Shown here: piece after piece, positions 23,669-33,885 of the stretch
How positions within the stretch are numbered: the stretch's first letter is position 1
Layout of the letters: the number at the start of each line of letters is the position of its first letter
Source: Lunularia cruciata
Taxonomy: Eukaryota > Streptophyta > Marchantiopsida > Lunulariales > Lunulariaceae
Direction of reading: 5' to 3'
DNA length: 64,000 nucleotides
NCBI GenBank assembly: GCA_948567375.1
Contig: OX419760.1
Location: forward strand, 37,696,001-37,760,000
Made by a program: the position numbers and the translations under genes
Notes under the pieces: generated by a model
What the model was told of the DNA's origin: nothing
Database searches by the model: none
Seen by the model: the letters and a program-made list of their open reading frames with translations, nothing else

Positions 23669-24479
23669 TGTTGTACTTTGCTTTTCTCTCTTTGGGAACA
23701 CACAGGGTGCCTAGCTGTGGAGCCTATAGATCAGAAGTTGGAGGTTAATATATCCCTACTAGTTTGAGTGTGCATAGATCCTAACTAGTAGAATCCTTCA
23801 CTCTAGAGTTTGGTATTCTTGCTATCGGGTAGAATAGTAATGGGCGACCTAACCTATCATCATAACATGCACTCTTGGTCTGTTGGTCATCACTTCAAGC
23901 ATCACCAAGGAGAAATATACAGCACTCCTAGAAGGAAAGAACCTAAGCACAATGCCCTCACACCAATCCAAACCAATTGGGCATACAAATAGGCATGGAC
24001 GTACAAAGAGAATCCAATAGCAAATCTCCATGCTTTTTTTGTTAGAATTGAGCTTTAGAGCCCTTTTGCTCTATCATCAAGCCAATTTCAACCTATACTC
24101 CAATCTTCCTCCTATATGTACTTTAGCCTTCACCCAATTTGTACTCCAAGTGGAGTGATCCTATGTTTTTTTGACAAGGAAAATCCTATGTAACTTAGAT
24201 AGGCATAACTTTCTTTATATAACTTGTATTACAATGTTCTAGGATTCAATGCAAAGCCTGTGAGATAAGCTTGCCAATGATACAAAATTAACCACAATCT
24301 GATCACTACAGCTCTCCTGAAAAGCTCTCAAACTGGCCAGTTTTTGTAATTTTTACCCTAATTTCAGAACCCTAATTTAGGGTTTACTCCTGGTTTTGGG
24401 TAATTTTCCCTAGATTTTTGGATTAGAGGTGCACCTAATACTCAAAAACACTTTGGGAATCTAAAATCCTCAATCATAG
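23669..24479 (+). repeat. LTR-like arm, left inverted copy
   Basis: About 810 bp, starting TGTTGTACTTTGC at 23669. It is the inverted counterpart of 25920-26761: shared words are tttgggaacacacagggtgc on one arm and its complement near 26705-26735, and both arms carry the gene-free aattttcagaaccctaattt-type stretch. It cuts off E copy c on the left and is itself cut by E copy f at 24480. It is likely a piece of the same element type as the 24539-26761 insertion. Confidence 0.65.
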
Positions 24480-27400
24480 TGTGAAAACCTACAAAATACC
24501 ACTTTTATGGTAATCAAGTAAGTAAAGTTTGTTCCCTTTGTCGTGTTGTGGTTTGCGTAGCCCGTTAAAAAGTGACTTTTCATTTTTTTCTCCACATTAG
24601 CAGGGTAGGTTGTTTGCTAGATCCAATGGATGAGATGCTACTAGGTGAACAATCTTTGTACATGTATGTGATTGGCCACATGGATTACAATCTTATAATA
24701 TTTGAGGGCTTTGATGAATAAAGACAAGGGCAAGTGAAGATACGAAGGGGTGTTTTAGTCGAGGAGTCTCAAGGGGGATGATATTGGGAGTGAGAGTTGT
24801 AGTAGCGCGTGAGTGGTAGAACATCAAAGGAAGCAATTGAGTATGAGATGTCCCATGCGCCCAATTTGCCACTCCCAAATCCTTTTCTCATCTGGTTTCA
24901 GATTTTTCATTGTGACGGCTTACGGGACTGGTTGGTGGCACGTTTTGGGGCAGTATTCATGGAGTCGATGATAGGAAACCTGGATCCTATTGTCCTTCTA
25001 GTGCTTACTTATGAGAATGTCTGGGACTTGAAACTATATGTACTTCTATAGTTGGGGAATGCCTAAATTTTTTCTCATAAGCTTCAAGGTGGAGTTGTGG
25101 GGTCCATTTGTCAAAAAGTAAAAAGACTAAAGGACAAATGTGCAAGAGATTGGGTCCCAAGAGAGAAGGCTGGAGTTCTTCAACCACCAGGGGAGATTGG
25201 AGAAGTCATTTGGGGAATGAAGGACATGGTTGAAAAGATGAAATGACAGGCTACAATCTGAAGACAAAAATCACACAATTTGAGCTGATTCTAAGAGGAA
25301 TATTATCAATTGAATCAAGGGGTAAAATTCATACCCAAGAGTACAAAGTAGGGAATTGAGAGAGCTTATTGAGACATTTTTACTATCTATTAGTGGGATT
25401 GGAGATTAAACAAAGTGCTTACAGTATTGAGCACAAGAAATTTCAGGTTTTGATTAATCTCAAATTAGATCTGGTTGATTGAAGTTGAAGCTACTGAGGT
25501 GTAAGGTGATGGAGAAGAGCTAGTGATTAAGTTTGGAGTTTTGGTCACTCCCCAAGTTGTGGCACAAGATACCTTATGAAAATTACTAGTCTTGTTTTTG
25601 GTTACGGTGTGCACCTTTGTGTGAAGGTTTCATGTTAATTCTTCAAATAGAGAATTCAGGGTCTTGGATCAAGTATACCTGGGTCTGCATAGCTTACAAG
25701 TTAGCCCAGCTCAGGAATTGATTCATATCCCAAGATTGGGTTGGATTAGGCCATCAAAATTAACAGAGTGTTAACCAAGAGCCCAACCAACTACTATGGA
25801 AAATTTGGTTGGCTTTGGGCCCAAAGAGAGTGAGATTCAAAGCAAAAAGTTTTACTGAAAAGACTGTCAACAACTTGGAGGAGCATTTCTTTCTTCAATC
25901 CCAATTGAATGTCAATTCTCTCACTTTTATGACTATGATTGAGAGTTCAGATTTCTAGAGTGTTTTTTGAGGATTAAGTGTTCATCTGATTTAGAAATCA
26001 GGGGAAATTTGGCAAGAATTTGGGGCAAAACCCTAAAATGGAGATTTTGAAATTAGGGTGAGAGCTACAAAAACCTGGCCAACTTTGAGAGCTTGTCAGG
26101 GGAGTTTTAGTGATCTGATTGAAGTCTATTTTGTATCATCGGAAATCCTATCTTACAAGGTTGCCATTGAATTCTAGAACACTTAAATCCAAGCTACACA
26201 GAAAGAGTTATAGTCATATGAGCTTTACAGAGTTTTCCCCATCAAGAAGACATAAGAAATCCCCACATGGAGTAGGAATTTGGTTGAGATATGAAAGCCA
26301 ACTTGGAGGAGACTTGGATTATAGGTTGAATTAGCTTGATGATAGAGCATGAAGGCTCTAAAGCTCTTTTTCTGACCAAAAAGCACAAAGAGTTATTGCC
26401 GCATTCCTTTGATTGGATCCTCTTTGTGCTTGCATGCTTGTTTGTATGCCTAGTTGGTTTGAATTGGTGTGCGGGTGTTGCGCTTAGGTTCTTTCATTTT
26501 AGGAGTGCTATATATTTTTCCTTGGTTATTTAGGAAGTGATGACCAACAGACCAAGAGTGCATGTTGTGATGATAGGTTAGGTTGCACATCACTACCCTA
26601 CCTGATAGCAAGAATACTAGTTACAAGAGTAGAGGGTTCTGACTGTTAGGAAACACGCATGTTCAGACAAGTAGTTATAGGTTTACCTACAGCCTCTAAT
26701 CTTCAATCTCCACAGCTAGGCACCCCGTGTGTTCCCAGAGAGAGAAAAGAAAAGTAAGACACCCTAGAGATACTAGTCAAAAATGTCCAAATCCGAAGCA
26801 AAGTAACTAAATCAGTTCTTCTTGGTTGCATCTCTAATCTCTCAAGTAGAAACTACACCTAGAAGAGAGTAACAAGCACTAATTTGTAGTCTCATCATGA
26901 ATTAACACTCCTAATCACAAATCCATCAAATTTTTCCAAACAATCTTGATTGTGATGATTCAGTCTCTCCCAAAAATGACACTTCACAACAACACTTCCA
27001 CCTCAAAATTGTGTTCCACCCCTCCATTGAAGGTACAACTTCCTCAATCAAAATTACTTCACATCAACACAAATGAAAAATACTACCAACACTACAATTC
27101 CTCTTAGATCTATCAAGACATTGCTTTGATTGCACTTCACTCAAGATCAAACACACAGAATGAAGATCATGGTTGTGGAATCCAACATCCAACAAACTCA
27201 TTGACTTGCACTTTGGAATTCTCAAAACCCTCACAACTACAAATTCAAGATTGATACTCGGAATTAAGCTCAAGTGACAAGCACTACAACCAACACTTTG
27301 CTTTGTCTATTCTTAAAATTATGAGCATTGAACAACATAACACTATGAATGTCTCCTTTAAATAGTGGAGCAATCAAAAGTTACTAATAACTATATCGTT

Positions 27401-27770
27401 CTACAACAACTTTTCCTACCTGCAGATCTGAATTGACATTGCACCTCTTCATATTTGCCTCTTCAAAACTCAATCTATTTCTACTCCAATCTGATGTCAA
27501 CTTTGACTTTTGCTTTCAAACCCGATGTTCCTTTGAGTATTTCTCCTTCTTTAAGTCTACTCAATTCTAGTCCCAACTCCTCTATTTCTACAATTTCTTC
27601 ACTACAACCTACAATTGCATTCCTATCTATTCTATCTTCATTAGTATTTTCTAACCCATTCTTCTCTAATGTCTCAAGTAGTGGGTCCGAAGACACCTAA
27701 ACTCCTACCTCTCTTACCTTGGGTCTTCTAACTACTTGCACTTCACTACAAAGTTTATCCAACTTTGTCT
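24480..27770 (-). mobile_element. E-family element, copy f (3' part, carries an insertion)
   Basis: It begins TGTGAAAACCTACAAAATACC at 24480, interrupted at 24538 and resuming at 26762 (TAGAGATACTAG..), with C-terminal ORF relics near 27455-27700 (minus frame 27481-27696 with DPLLETLEKNG). The left flank is CATAG. The remainder is lost: the 692-bp-LTR gypsy element begins at 27771 and E sequence is not clearly resumed beyond it. Confidence 0.7.
24539..26761. mobile_element. 2.2-kb insertion inside E copy f with an LTR-like right arm
   Basis: Flanks are CCCTT (24534-24538) and CCCTA (26762-26766) around TGTCGTG...AGTAAGACA. It splits an otherwise continuous E sequence. The right part (25920-26761) is the inverted copy of 23669-24479. 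The left part has a plus-strand frame at 24809-25051 ending in VLLVLTYENVWDLKLYVLL. This resembles the frame at 33261-33545 (LLVVTYGERWTCYFYVL), so the two insertions may come from related gypsy elements. No RT or integrase was seen. It looks like another deleted retroelement. Confidence 0.55.
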
Positions 27771-28462
27771 TGTAACACCCATTTGTGCATGTGTGTGGTA
27801 TTGTGATATTTAGCTTGGTATTACAAGTACTTAAGAGATATTATTTATATAGAGATAAAGGATAATTCTATATTAGTCATGGTTAGCTAAAGTTAGTCAT
27901 AGCTAAGATAGACGGGACCTTACTTTAGACGAAGTAGAAAAGATGAGCACCACTATTTTGGATTTTAGTGTGTTGACTTGGTAATATTCCTAGGTGTTTG
28001 GCTTTGAGGAAAGAGTTGAGAACTCTTGGGGCCCGCAAGTCTTTTGTTTTTGGATTCTTCTTTAGTCCAAGGATAGCCCATGTGAAGAAATCCTTGACTT
28101 AGTGGTTGGGTCAAGATAAGACCATATGCTTAGGGGAATACGCCCATGTGAATGGATATTCCTTTCTATTTTTTGACTTTACTTGACTTTTAGTCTAGTA
28201 ACTTGAGTTACTACGGTAATTAGTAACTTTGGTACGTAACTATCTCACAAGTATATAAACAAGGGGTGAGGAGGTACTCATCATCCTTTCATTTGCAACT
28301 ATCTCCCTCTCATTGAGTTCTCTAGTGAGCAATGTCTTGAGTCTTGGAGTGTTAGCCTTGAAGGAGTATGATGGAGTTTGGGTTCCTTGCCTTCTTAGTC
28401 CATGGTGCGCTACCATAATAACCATCGAGGTTCATCCTGAGTGAGAGACAGGCCGGCTCACA
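27771..28462 (+). repeat. 5' LTR of the gypsy element
   Basis: 692 bp, TGTAACACCC...GGCTCACA. The first 182 bp recur at 32700-32881 as the 3' LTR remnant, and the whole recurs inverted at 14427-15118. Confidence 0.93.
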
Positions 28463-28466
28463 TTTT

Positions 28467-28484
28467 TGGTTCCGTTGCCGGGAC
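28467..28484 (+). other. Primer-binding site, tRNA-Asp-like
   Basis: TGGTTCCGTTGCCGGGAC starts four bases after the LTR. It matches the common plant gypsy primer site complementary to the 3' end of tRNA-Asp (TGGCGCCGTTGCCGGGGA) at 15 of 18 positions. Confidence 0.8.
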
Positions 28485-28503
28485 CTCTCTAGAAGGCAAG
28501 ATA

Positions 28504-29796
28504 ATGTTCCGCGTTCAATTCTACATTAGACAAAAGGAGACTATGAGAGCTCACTTGGAGAGAACATTAGGAGAGGAGAGGGCTGAACTTATGTTAGAGA
28601 ACCAAGATCTATTTGTATACCCTGAAGTTCATTATGATGTCTTTGAGGTGATTTTGTACATCTTGTACACATGAGAGGAATTGGAGAGATTGTGTGAGGT
28701 GGATTGCAGATTTTGGAGATTAAGGTGATTTTGGGCAAAATCTCAAGTTTGAGATCTGGACTTGAAATTTCTACACATGATAGCTTGGGTTATATTTCAA
28801 TTAGCACACTTAAAATTATTGTGAGAGCTTTTATGCGCACTGTGCTAGAAATTTTGAAAGTTGATAGGGTAAAGTGCTCCCACAACTGCATGCTCTCTGG
28901 AAAGTTGTACAGAGTCTGCCATTTTATTCAATTTTCATTGAATTGTCCTAAAAATTTCTAAGAAAATTCAGTGCATTTTATCCTACCTGCTACCACAAAA
29001 ATCAGAGAAAGATCATTCTTGCGCAAGGAGTTATGAGTTTTTGAAGTGAGGGGGGTGGTTTTCAAACCAAATCTGAAATATATGTGTTGAATAGAAAGGT
29101 GTTTAGGCCAAATTGCTCAATGAAAAGATCTGAAATTTTGCAGGAAGGGACACCCTCAAGTTGTGATTAAGTGTGCAACATTTCAAAGGACTATAACATA
29201 CTGGTTGGGAGATTTGAGTGACATTGTGAGGAAGGGTCAATTCTATAGAGTGGAGATCTCATGCATGAGGAGTTTGAGAGCAACAAAAAGCATGTTTGAG
29301 TGTTTAGATTCATCTTGTGAACATAGAGGGTCATCAAGAGTGGAAATTGAGATTATGCAAGGTTCCCCAAGGGTTTGAGGTGATTTTAGGGGTGGATTTG
29401 AGGAAAAGAGAGTTTACAATAGAATTTGAAGAGAGTATTGAGAGGATCCAAAAACCTACACCACTTGGAAGAAAGAGTGAGTCTAAAAGCTTTCTATGTG
29501 GAGAGAAGGGACATAAAGCAAGTTCATGTCCATTGACCTTTGAGAGCAAGAGATTGAGGGAAAGGAGAGGCTTACTTGACTTGAGTTTGCATGTTGGACC
29601 TTCTTCACCAAGATTAGGAGGGAGAAGATCTAAGACCAAGGAGTTGTGTGAGGTTTGTGAAGTGGAAGGACTTCCAAAAGGACATGAGTGTAGTGGAGTA
29701 AAAGCACTTTTGGAGACTTTGGTGAAGGATTTTGGAGAGAGTCTTAGTACAGCTATAGAAATACTACCACCTTCATCAGCTAGCTCTCAAGATTAG
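28504..29796 (+). pseudogene. Gypsy gag region, frameshifted
   Basis: Three reading blocks: 28504-28674, 29163-29378 and 29317-29796, in two different frames, so at least one frameshift. The last block carries a CCHC-like knuckle, FLCGEKGHKASSC, in which the first Cys of the usual C-x2-C is Ser. A second Cys/His cluster (CEVCEVEGLPKGHEC) follows about 45 residues later. The opening block ends with a module (MRAHLERTLG...FVYPEVHY...YILY) that recurs after gag at 29796-29984. A typical gag core could not be placed confidently in the first part. Confidence 0.6.
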
Positions 29797-29984
29797 TGAT
29801 AGAGATAATCTTTCAACTTATGGATAAACTATCCATGAGAGTTAGATTAATATGCACTCTAGGATTTGATGTTGCTATAGAAATCTTGGAGCAACCGGAA
29901 CCTTTTTTGTTCCCTAGAGTGCATTATTCTCAGATGATGTTAGTCATGTATATACTTTATTTGCTTTCAATTACAAGAAATTGA
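29796..29984 (+). other. Second copy of the MR..L..TLG...P.VHY...YILY module
   Basis: A 62-codon frame between gag and pol (MRVRLICTLG, EPFLFPRVHY, YILYLLS). It resembles the module at 28558-28674 (MRAHLERTLG, DLFVYPEVHY, YILYT). Neither has a domain I recognise. No D-[ST]-G protease motif was found here, so the element's protease is either unrecognised or lost. Confidence 0.45.
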
Positions 29985-32650
29985 AGGAAGTCACCTTGGA
30001 GGAGCATAAGATAGAGGTGGAGTCACATGCAAGACCAATCCGCCAAAAACAACGTCGCATTAGCCCACCAATATCTTTGGTTGTGAAGGAGGAGATTGAT
30101 TAGCTCAAGGAGGTTAGATTTATCTTTGAGGTAGAGAATTCAAAATGGGTGTCTCCAATTTTCATTGAGAAGAAAAATAATGGCAAGCTTCGGGTATGTG
30201 TGGATTACAAGAAGTTCAATAATGTTACCAAGAAGGACTACTACCCATTGCCATTCATTGATGAGATCTTGGAGGAGGTTGCAGGTCATAAGAGATACAG
30301 TTTTGGAGATGGTTATAGTGGATATAACCAGATCAAGATTGCACCAGAGCATCAACAACTCACCACGTTCACCACACCTTGGGGAACTTACACTTTCAAG
30401 GTCATGCCTTTTGGGCTTTGCAATGCTCCAGCCACATTCCAACGGTTCATGAACAAGGTATTTGAACCTTTAATTGGGAAATTTGTGAGAGACTTCATTG
30501 ATGACTTTTATATCTATGGAAGCAAGGAGGAGCACTTTGAACACCTAATCAAAGTCTTGCAACGCTTGGATGAGGCAAATGTATCACTCAACCCAAAGAA
30601 GTGCATTTTTGGATGTGAAGAAGGTCTACTTTTGGGGCACATCATTTGCAAGGATGGAATAGCAATTGATCTTGAGAAGGTGAGGAAAATCTCATACCTT
30701 CCATTCCCTTCAAGTTTGACAAAGTTACGCCAATTCTTGGGGATGGTTGGATACTATAAGAGGTTCATCTTCTCATTTTCCAACAAGGCTTATGCATTGA
30801 CCATCTACATGAAGAAGGGTGTAGATTACATGGTGATTTTGGAGGACAAGGAGGCTCTCAAAGCTTTTGAGGAGCTCAAGCAATCCCTTGTTGTAGCTCC
30901 AATTCTTGCTAGACCTAATTGGAGTAAGCCTTTCATCCTCTACAAAGATGCTTCTAATGTAGCTATAGGATGCACTCTTAGTCAATTAGACCAAGATGTG
31001 CATGATCATCCAATAGCTTATGCTAGTAGGCAGGTGGTTTTAGCAGAGAAGAACTACTCTGTCACGGAGAGAGAAGGGTTGGCAGTGATCTTTGGTCTCA
31101 AGAAGTTTAGACACTACTTGATTGGAGGGAAAGCCACCATTGTCACGAATCACAAGGTTTTGAAGTACATCTTCAACAAGCCTAATGTTGAAGGGAGACT
31201 AGCAAGGTGGATGATACTCTTGTCTGAGTATGACTACACCATTGAGGATAGGCCAGGAAAGAAACATGCAAATGCTGATTTGTTATCTAGAGCCTATGAT
31301 CATGATGGAGATGAGCCAATGGATGATTCCTTCCCGGATGAGGAGCTCATGACAATCTCAATCACTCAAGAGGTTCCAATGGAGTACAAGGAGATTGTAG
31401 ATTTTGTGACAAGAGGTAACTATCCAGAAGGGATGCATGCTAGGGAGAAGAAGGCCCTTGCAGCAAGATCTAGACCTTACACAATGGTGGAAGATATTCT
31501 TTTTCACCAAGGAGCAGATGGTCTACTTCGAAGAGCAGTGGGTAAGGAAGAGTCTATTCTACTCATAAAGGAGTTTCATGAAGGTTTAGTTTGTGGAGGA
31601 CACTTTGCATGAAAGGTGACTGCTTTTAAGATTCTAGATGCAGGTTACCATTGGAGAGGGATTTTCAAGGATTTTTTTTATTATTGCAAAACTTGTCATG
31701 TTTGTCAAGCTTTTGCTAGAAAGTCTACATCCACTCCACCACTTAGATCAATTTCATTGCTAGGACCTTTTGAGAAGTGGGGAATTGATTTTGTAGGTCC
31801 TCTCAATATAACCCCAAGGAACAATTGGTACATTGTGGTAGTTATTGATTACCTTACCAAGTGGGTTAAGGCTAGACCATTGAGGGACAAGAATGAAGAT
31901 GAAGTGTGTAGATTTCTTTATGAACGCATTATCACTAGGTTTGGATGCCCTTTGGAGTTGGTTTCTGATAGAGGAGGAGAGTTTACAGGAAGCATTACTA
32001 CAACCATGCTACGATATTTCTCTATCACACATAGAGTAACTACACCCTATAAGCCAAATTCCAATGGCTTGGCAGAGAGAACCAATCAGACCTTGTGCAT
32101 GATGTTGGCCAACGATGCAAAAATGGAAGGGGCTAAACATCATTGGGACAAGAGTTTTCATGCAGTTTTGTGGGAGTATAGGACAACCATGAAGACTTCC
32201 ACCGGATATTCTTCATTTCAATTGGTGTATGGTATTGAGTCTACCTTACCTATTCACTTTGATCTTCCTACCTTCCAAAGCATTCATAGGAGATTGAAGA
32301 GAACACAAGGAGGTGATGTAGAGAAGTCAAGGAAGGATCAACTCATGGAGTTGGAAGAGGCAAGAGCAGTTGCTATGGTTTGAGTGGAGCAAGCCCAAAG
32401 GAAACAAAAAGAGAGGTATGACAAGAGGCAATGCAAAAAGAAGGTGGAGACTTTCAAAGAAAGTGATTGGATAATGTTTTTTGATTCCATTCGATTCAAG
32501 AGAGTGCAAAAGAAGTTTTTGCCTAAGTACTTTGGACCTTTCATAGTGGAGAAGGTGTGGGGCAATTACATCTATGATCTCAAGGAGTTGGGAGGAAGAC
32601 ACTTTGATAGGATTAACCATGATAAGTTGAAGATGTACCATAGAAGGTAG
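29976..32650 (+). pseudogene. Gypsy pol: RT, RNase H, integrase (three in-frame stops)
   Basis: One continuous frame to TAG at 32648, interrupted by stops at 30101, 31613 and 32381. RT: VCVDYKKFN, DGYSGYNQIKI, VMPFGLCNAPATFQR, and the catalytic box FIDD in place of the more usual YVDD/YLDD (also FIDD in gypsy Z). RNase H: first Asp in LYKDAS, Glu in TEREGLAV, and the third acidic position reads TNHKVLKY (usual TDH), a D to N change. Integrase: HHCC finger around CKTCHVCQ, then the catalytic triad in GIDFVGP, SDRGGEF and GLAERTNQT. It ends in a short GPF-type tail without chromodomain. It copies element RNA into DNA and inserts it; this copy would need suppression of three stops, so it is presumably dead. 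Confidence 0.92.
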
Positions 32651-32683
32651 AGAGACCTTCACTTTGAGGACAAAGTGAAAACT

Positions 32684-32699
32684 TAGTCCGGGGGTAAAT
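32684..32699 (+). other. Polypurine tract of the gypsy element
   Basis: Purine-rich TAGTCCGGGGGTAAA directly before the 3' LTR start at 32700; the GTCCGGGGG core is a common plant gypsy tract. It primes plus-strand synthesis. Confidence 0.7.
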
Positions 32700-32881
32700 G
32701 TAACACCCATTTGTGCATGTGTGTGGTATTGTGATATTTAGCTTGGTATGACAAGTACTTAAGAGATATTATTTATATAGAGATAAAGGATGGTTTTATA
32801 TTAGTCATGGTTAGCTAAATTTAGTCATAGCTAAGATAGAGGAGACCTTACTTTACAGGAAGTAGAAAAGATGAGCATCAC
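32700..32881 (+). repeat. 3' LTR remnant of the gypsy element
   Basis: 182 bp matching the start of the 27771 LTR with scattered differences, then an abrupt switch at TGTAACAAAATGG (32882), the start of another LTR. The remaining 510 bp are missing and do not reappear in the window. Confidence 0.88.
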
Positions 32882-33307
32882 TGTAACAAAATGGAATTTA
32901 GCGACAAAGTTAGTCGGGTTTACGAAGTAGCACATAAGACAAAGTAGCCTAGAATATTTTGGAAGTATCTAGGAAGCTTCTTAAGAAGCTTCCTAGTTAA
33001 CTTAGCTTGCACCTTAAGTAAGTAGCTTCTAGAAGGAAGCTTCTAGAAGAATCCAACTAGCTTAGCTTGCATGCCAAGTAGACGGCTTCTAGAAGGAAGC
33101 TTCTTGAGAAGCTTCCCAGTTAACTTGGCTTGCACTCTAAGAAAGCGGCTTGAGGAAGCTTCTTGAGAAGCTTCTCAAGGGCCTTGTATGCTACCTATAA
33201 ATACCAAAGCCAAAGCTCATACTAGGCATTCGGAGTTTTTCCTCATTCAAGTGTCCCAATGTGAGTTTCCATTCTCCTATTTCTCTCCTCAGATTTGGTC
33301 TTTTACA
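32882..33307 (+). repeat. LTR of a second gypsy element, with heat-shock-element-like repeats
   Basis: 426 bp, TGTAACAAAATGG...TTTTACA, followed by an initiator-Met-type primer site. Its middle (32970-33180) is packed with GAAGCTTC/TTCTAGAA palindromes. At 33035-33049 there is a perfect alternating nGAAn-nTTCn-nGAAn trimer, the consensus heat-shock element, and related dimers occur near 33026, 33086 and 33095. Only this LTR and part of gag remain. Confidence 0.7.
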
Positions 33308-33308
33308 T

Positions 33309-33319
33309 TGGTATCAAAG
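33309..33319 (+). other. Primer-binding site, tRNA-iMet-like
   Basis: TGGTATCAAAG right after the LTR resembles the plant retrotransposon primer site TGGTATCAGAGC for initiator tRNA-Met. Confidence 0.6.
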
Positions 33320-33885
33320 TAGGAATGGGATGGATGGAATTTATGGACCACCAAATCCACTACCACCAAACCATTGGGATTTTTGCGTCCAAATATTACC
33401 CAACCATCGTTTCACACAGTTCATCACCTCGTACTTTGGACAAGATTTCTTGCATATGATCACCATATCTGAGGAACCCTTGGTGCTTCTGGTTGTAACT
33501 TATGGAGAACGGTGGACCTGCTATTTCTATGTGTTAATAAATTAGATAGATTAGGAGTGGTGTGATAGAGGAGCAACCATGGCGGCAATACTTGATGTTA
33601 TCCTTGCTATGCAACAACAAATCAAGCACCTTACTCGATTGTTGGATGAACAAGATCTTTGACGACAAGAGTAGGTGGAGAGAGTACCAATTTGAGAAGG
33701 AGAAGATTGGATCAAATTCCCTAAACCCAAGGTATTTGAAGGCAAGAATCTCCCGGGTGCAGTGGAGAATTTTGTGTTTGATTGTGAACTTTATTTTGAA
33801 GCTACCAATCTACAAGATGAGCAAAAATGGATTCTCTTGGCTTCTAGCCAATTGGATGGAGTAGCAAAGCTATGGTGGAGATTTT
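33320..33885 (+). pseudogene. Gypsy gag fragment (second element)
   Basis: Plus-strand frame near 33716-33880 reads PKPKVFEGKNLPGAVENFVF, then ELYFEATN, DEQKWILLASQLDG and AKLWW. This is the Retrotrans_gag core as found in plant gypsy elements. An upstream frame (33261-33545) has the VLLVVTY..FYVL text shared with 24809-25051. It is cut at about 33886, where E copy b sequence begins. Nothing of pol survives. Confidence 0.7.

Larger units (their letters stand above)
27771..32881 (+). mobile_element. Ty3/gypsy retrotransposon, nearly intact, 3' LTR truncated
   Basis: Order: 5' LTR (27771-28462), tRNA-Asp-type primer site (28467), gag region, pol (RT, RNase H, integrase), polypurine tract, and 182 bp of 3' LTR cut off at 32881 by the LTR of another element. 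Target sequence at the left is TGTCT and the right flank is lost. The integrase ends soon after its C-terminal core with no chromodomain, arguing against a chromovirus. Pol has only three in-frame stops and no frameshift, so it is the youngest-looking gypsy copy here. A solo LTR of the same family is at 14427. Confidence 0.92.

Noticed and set aside
29334-29639. Minus-strand frame opposite gypsy gag, and similar frames opposite pol (30140-30442, 32327-32710)
   Set aside because: Shadows of gag and pol, which have clear motifs on the plus strand.
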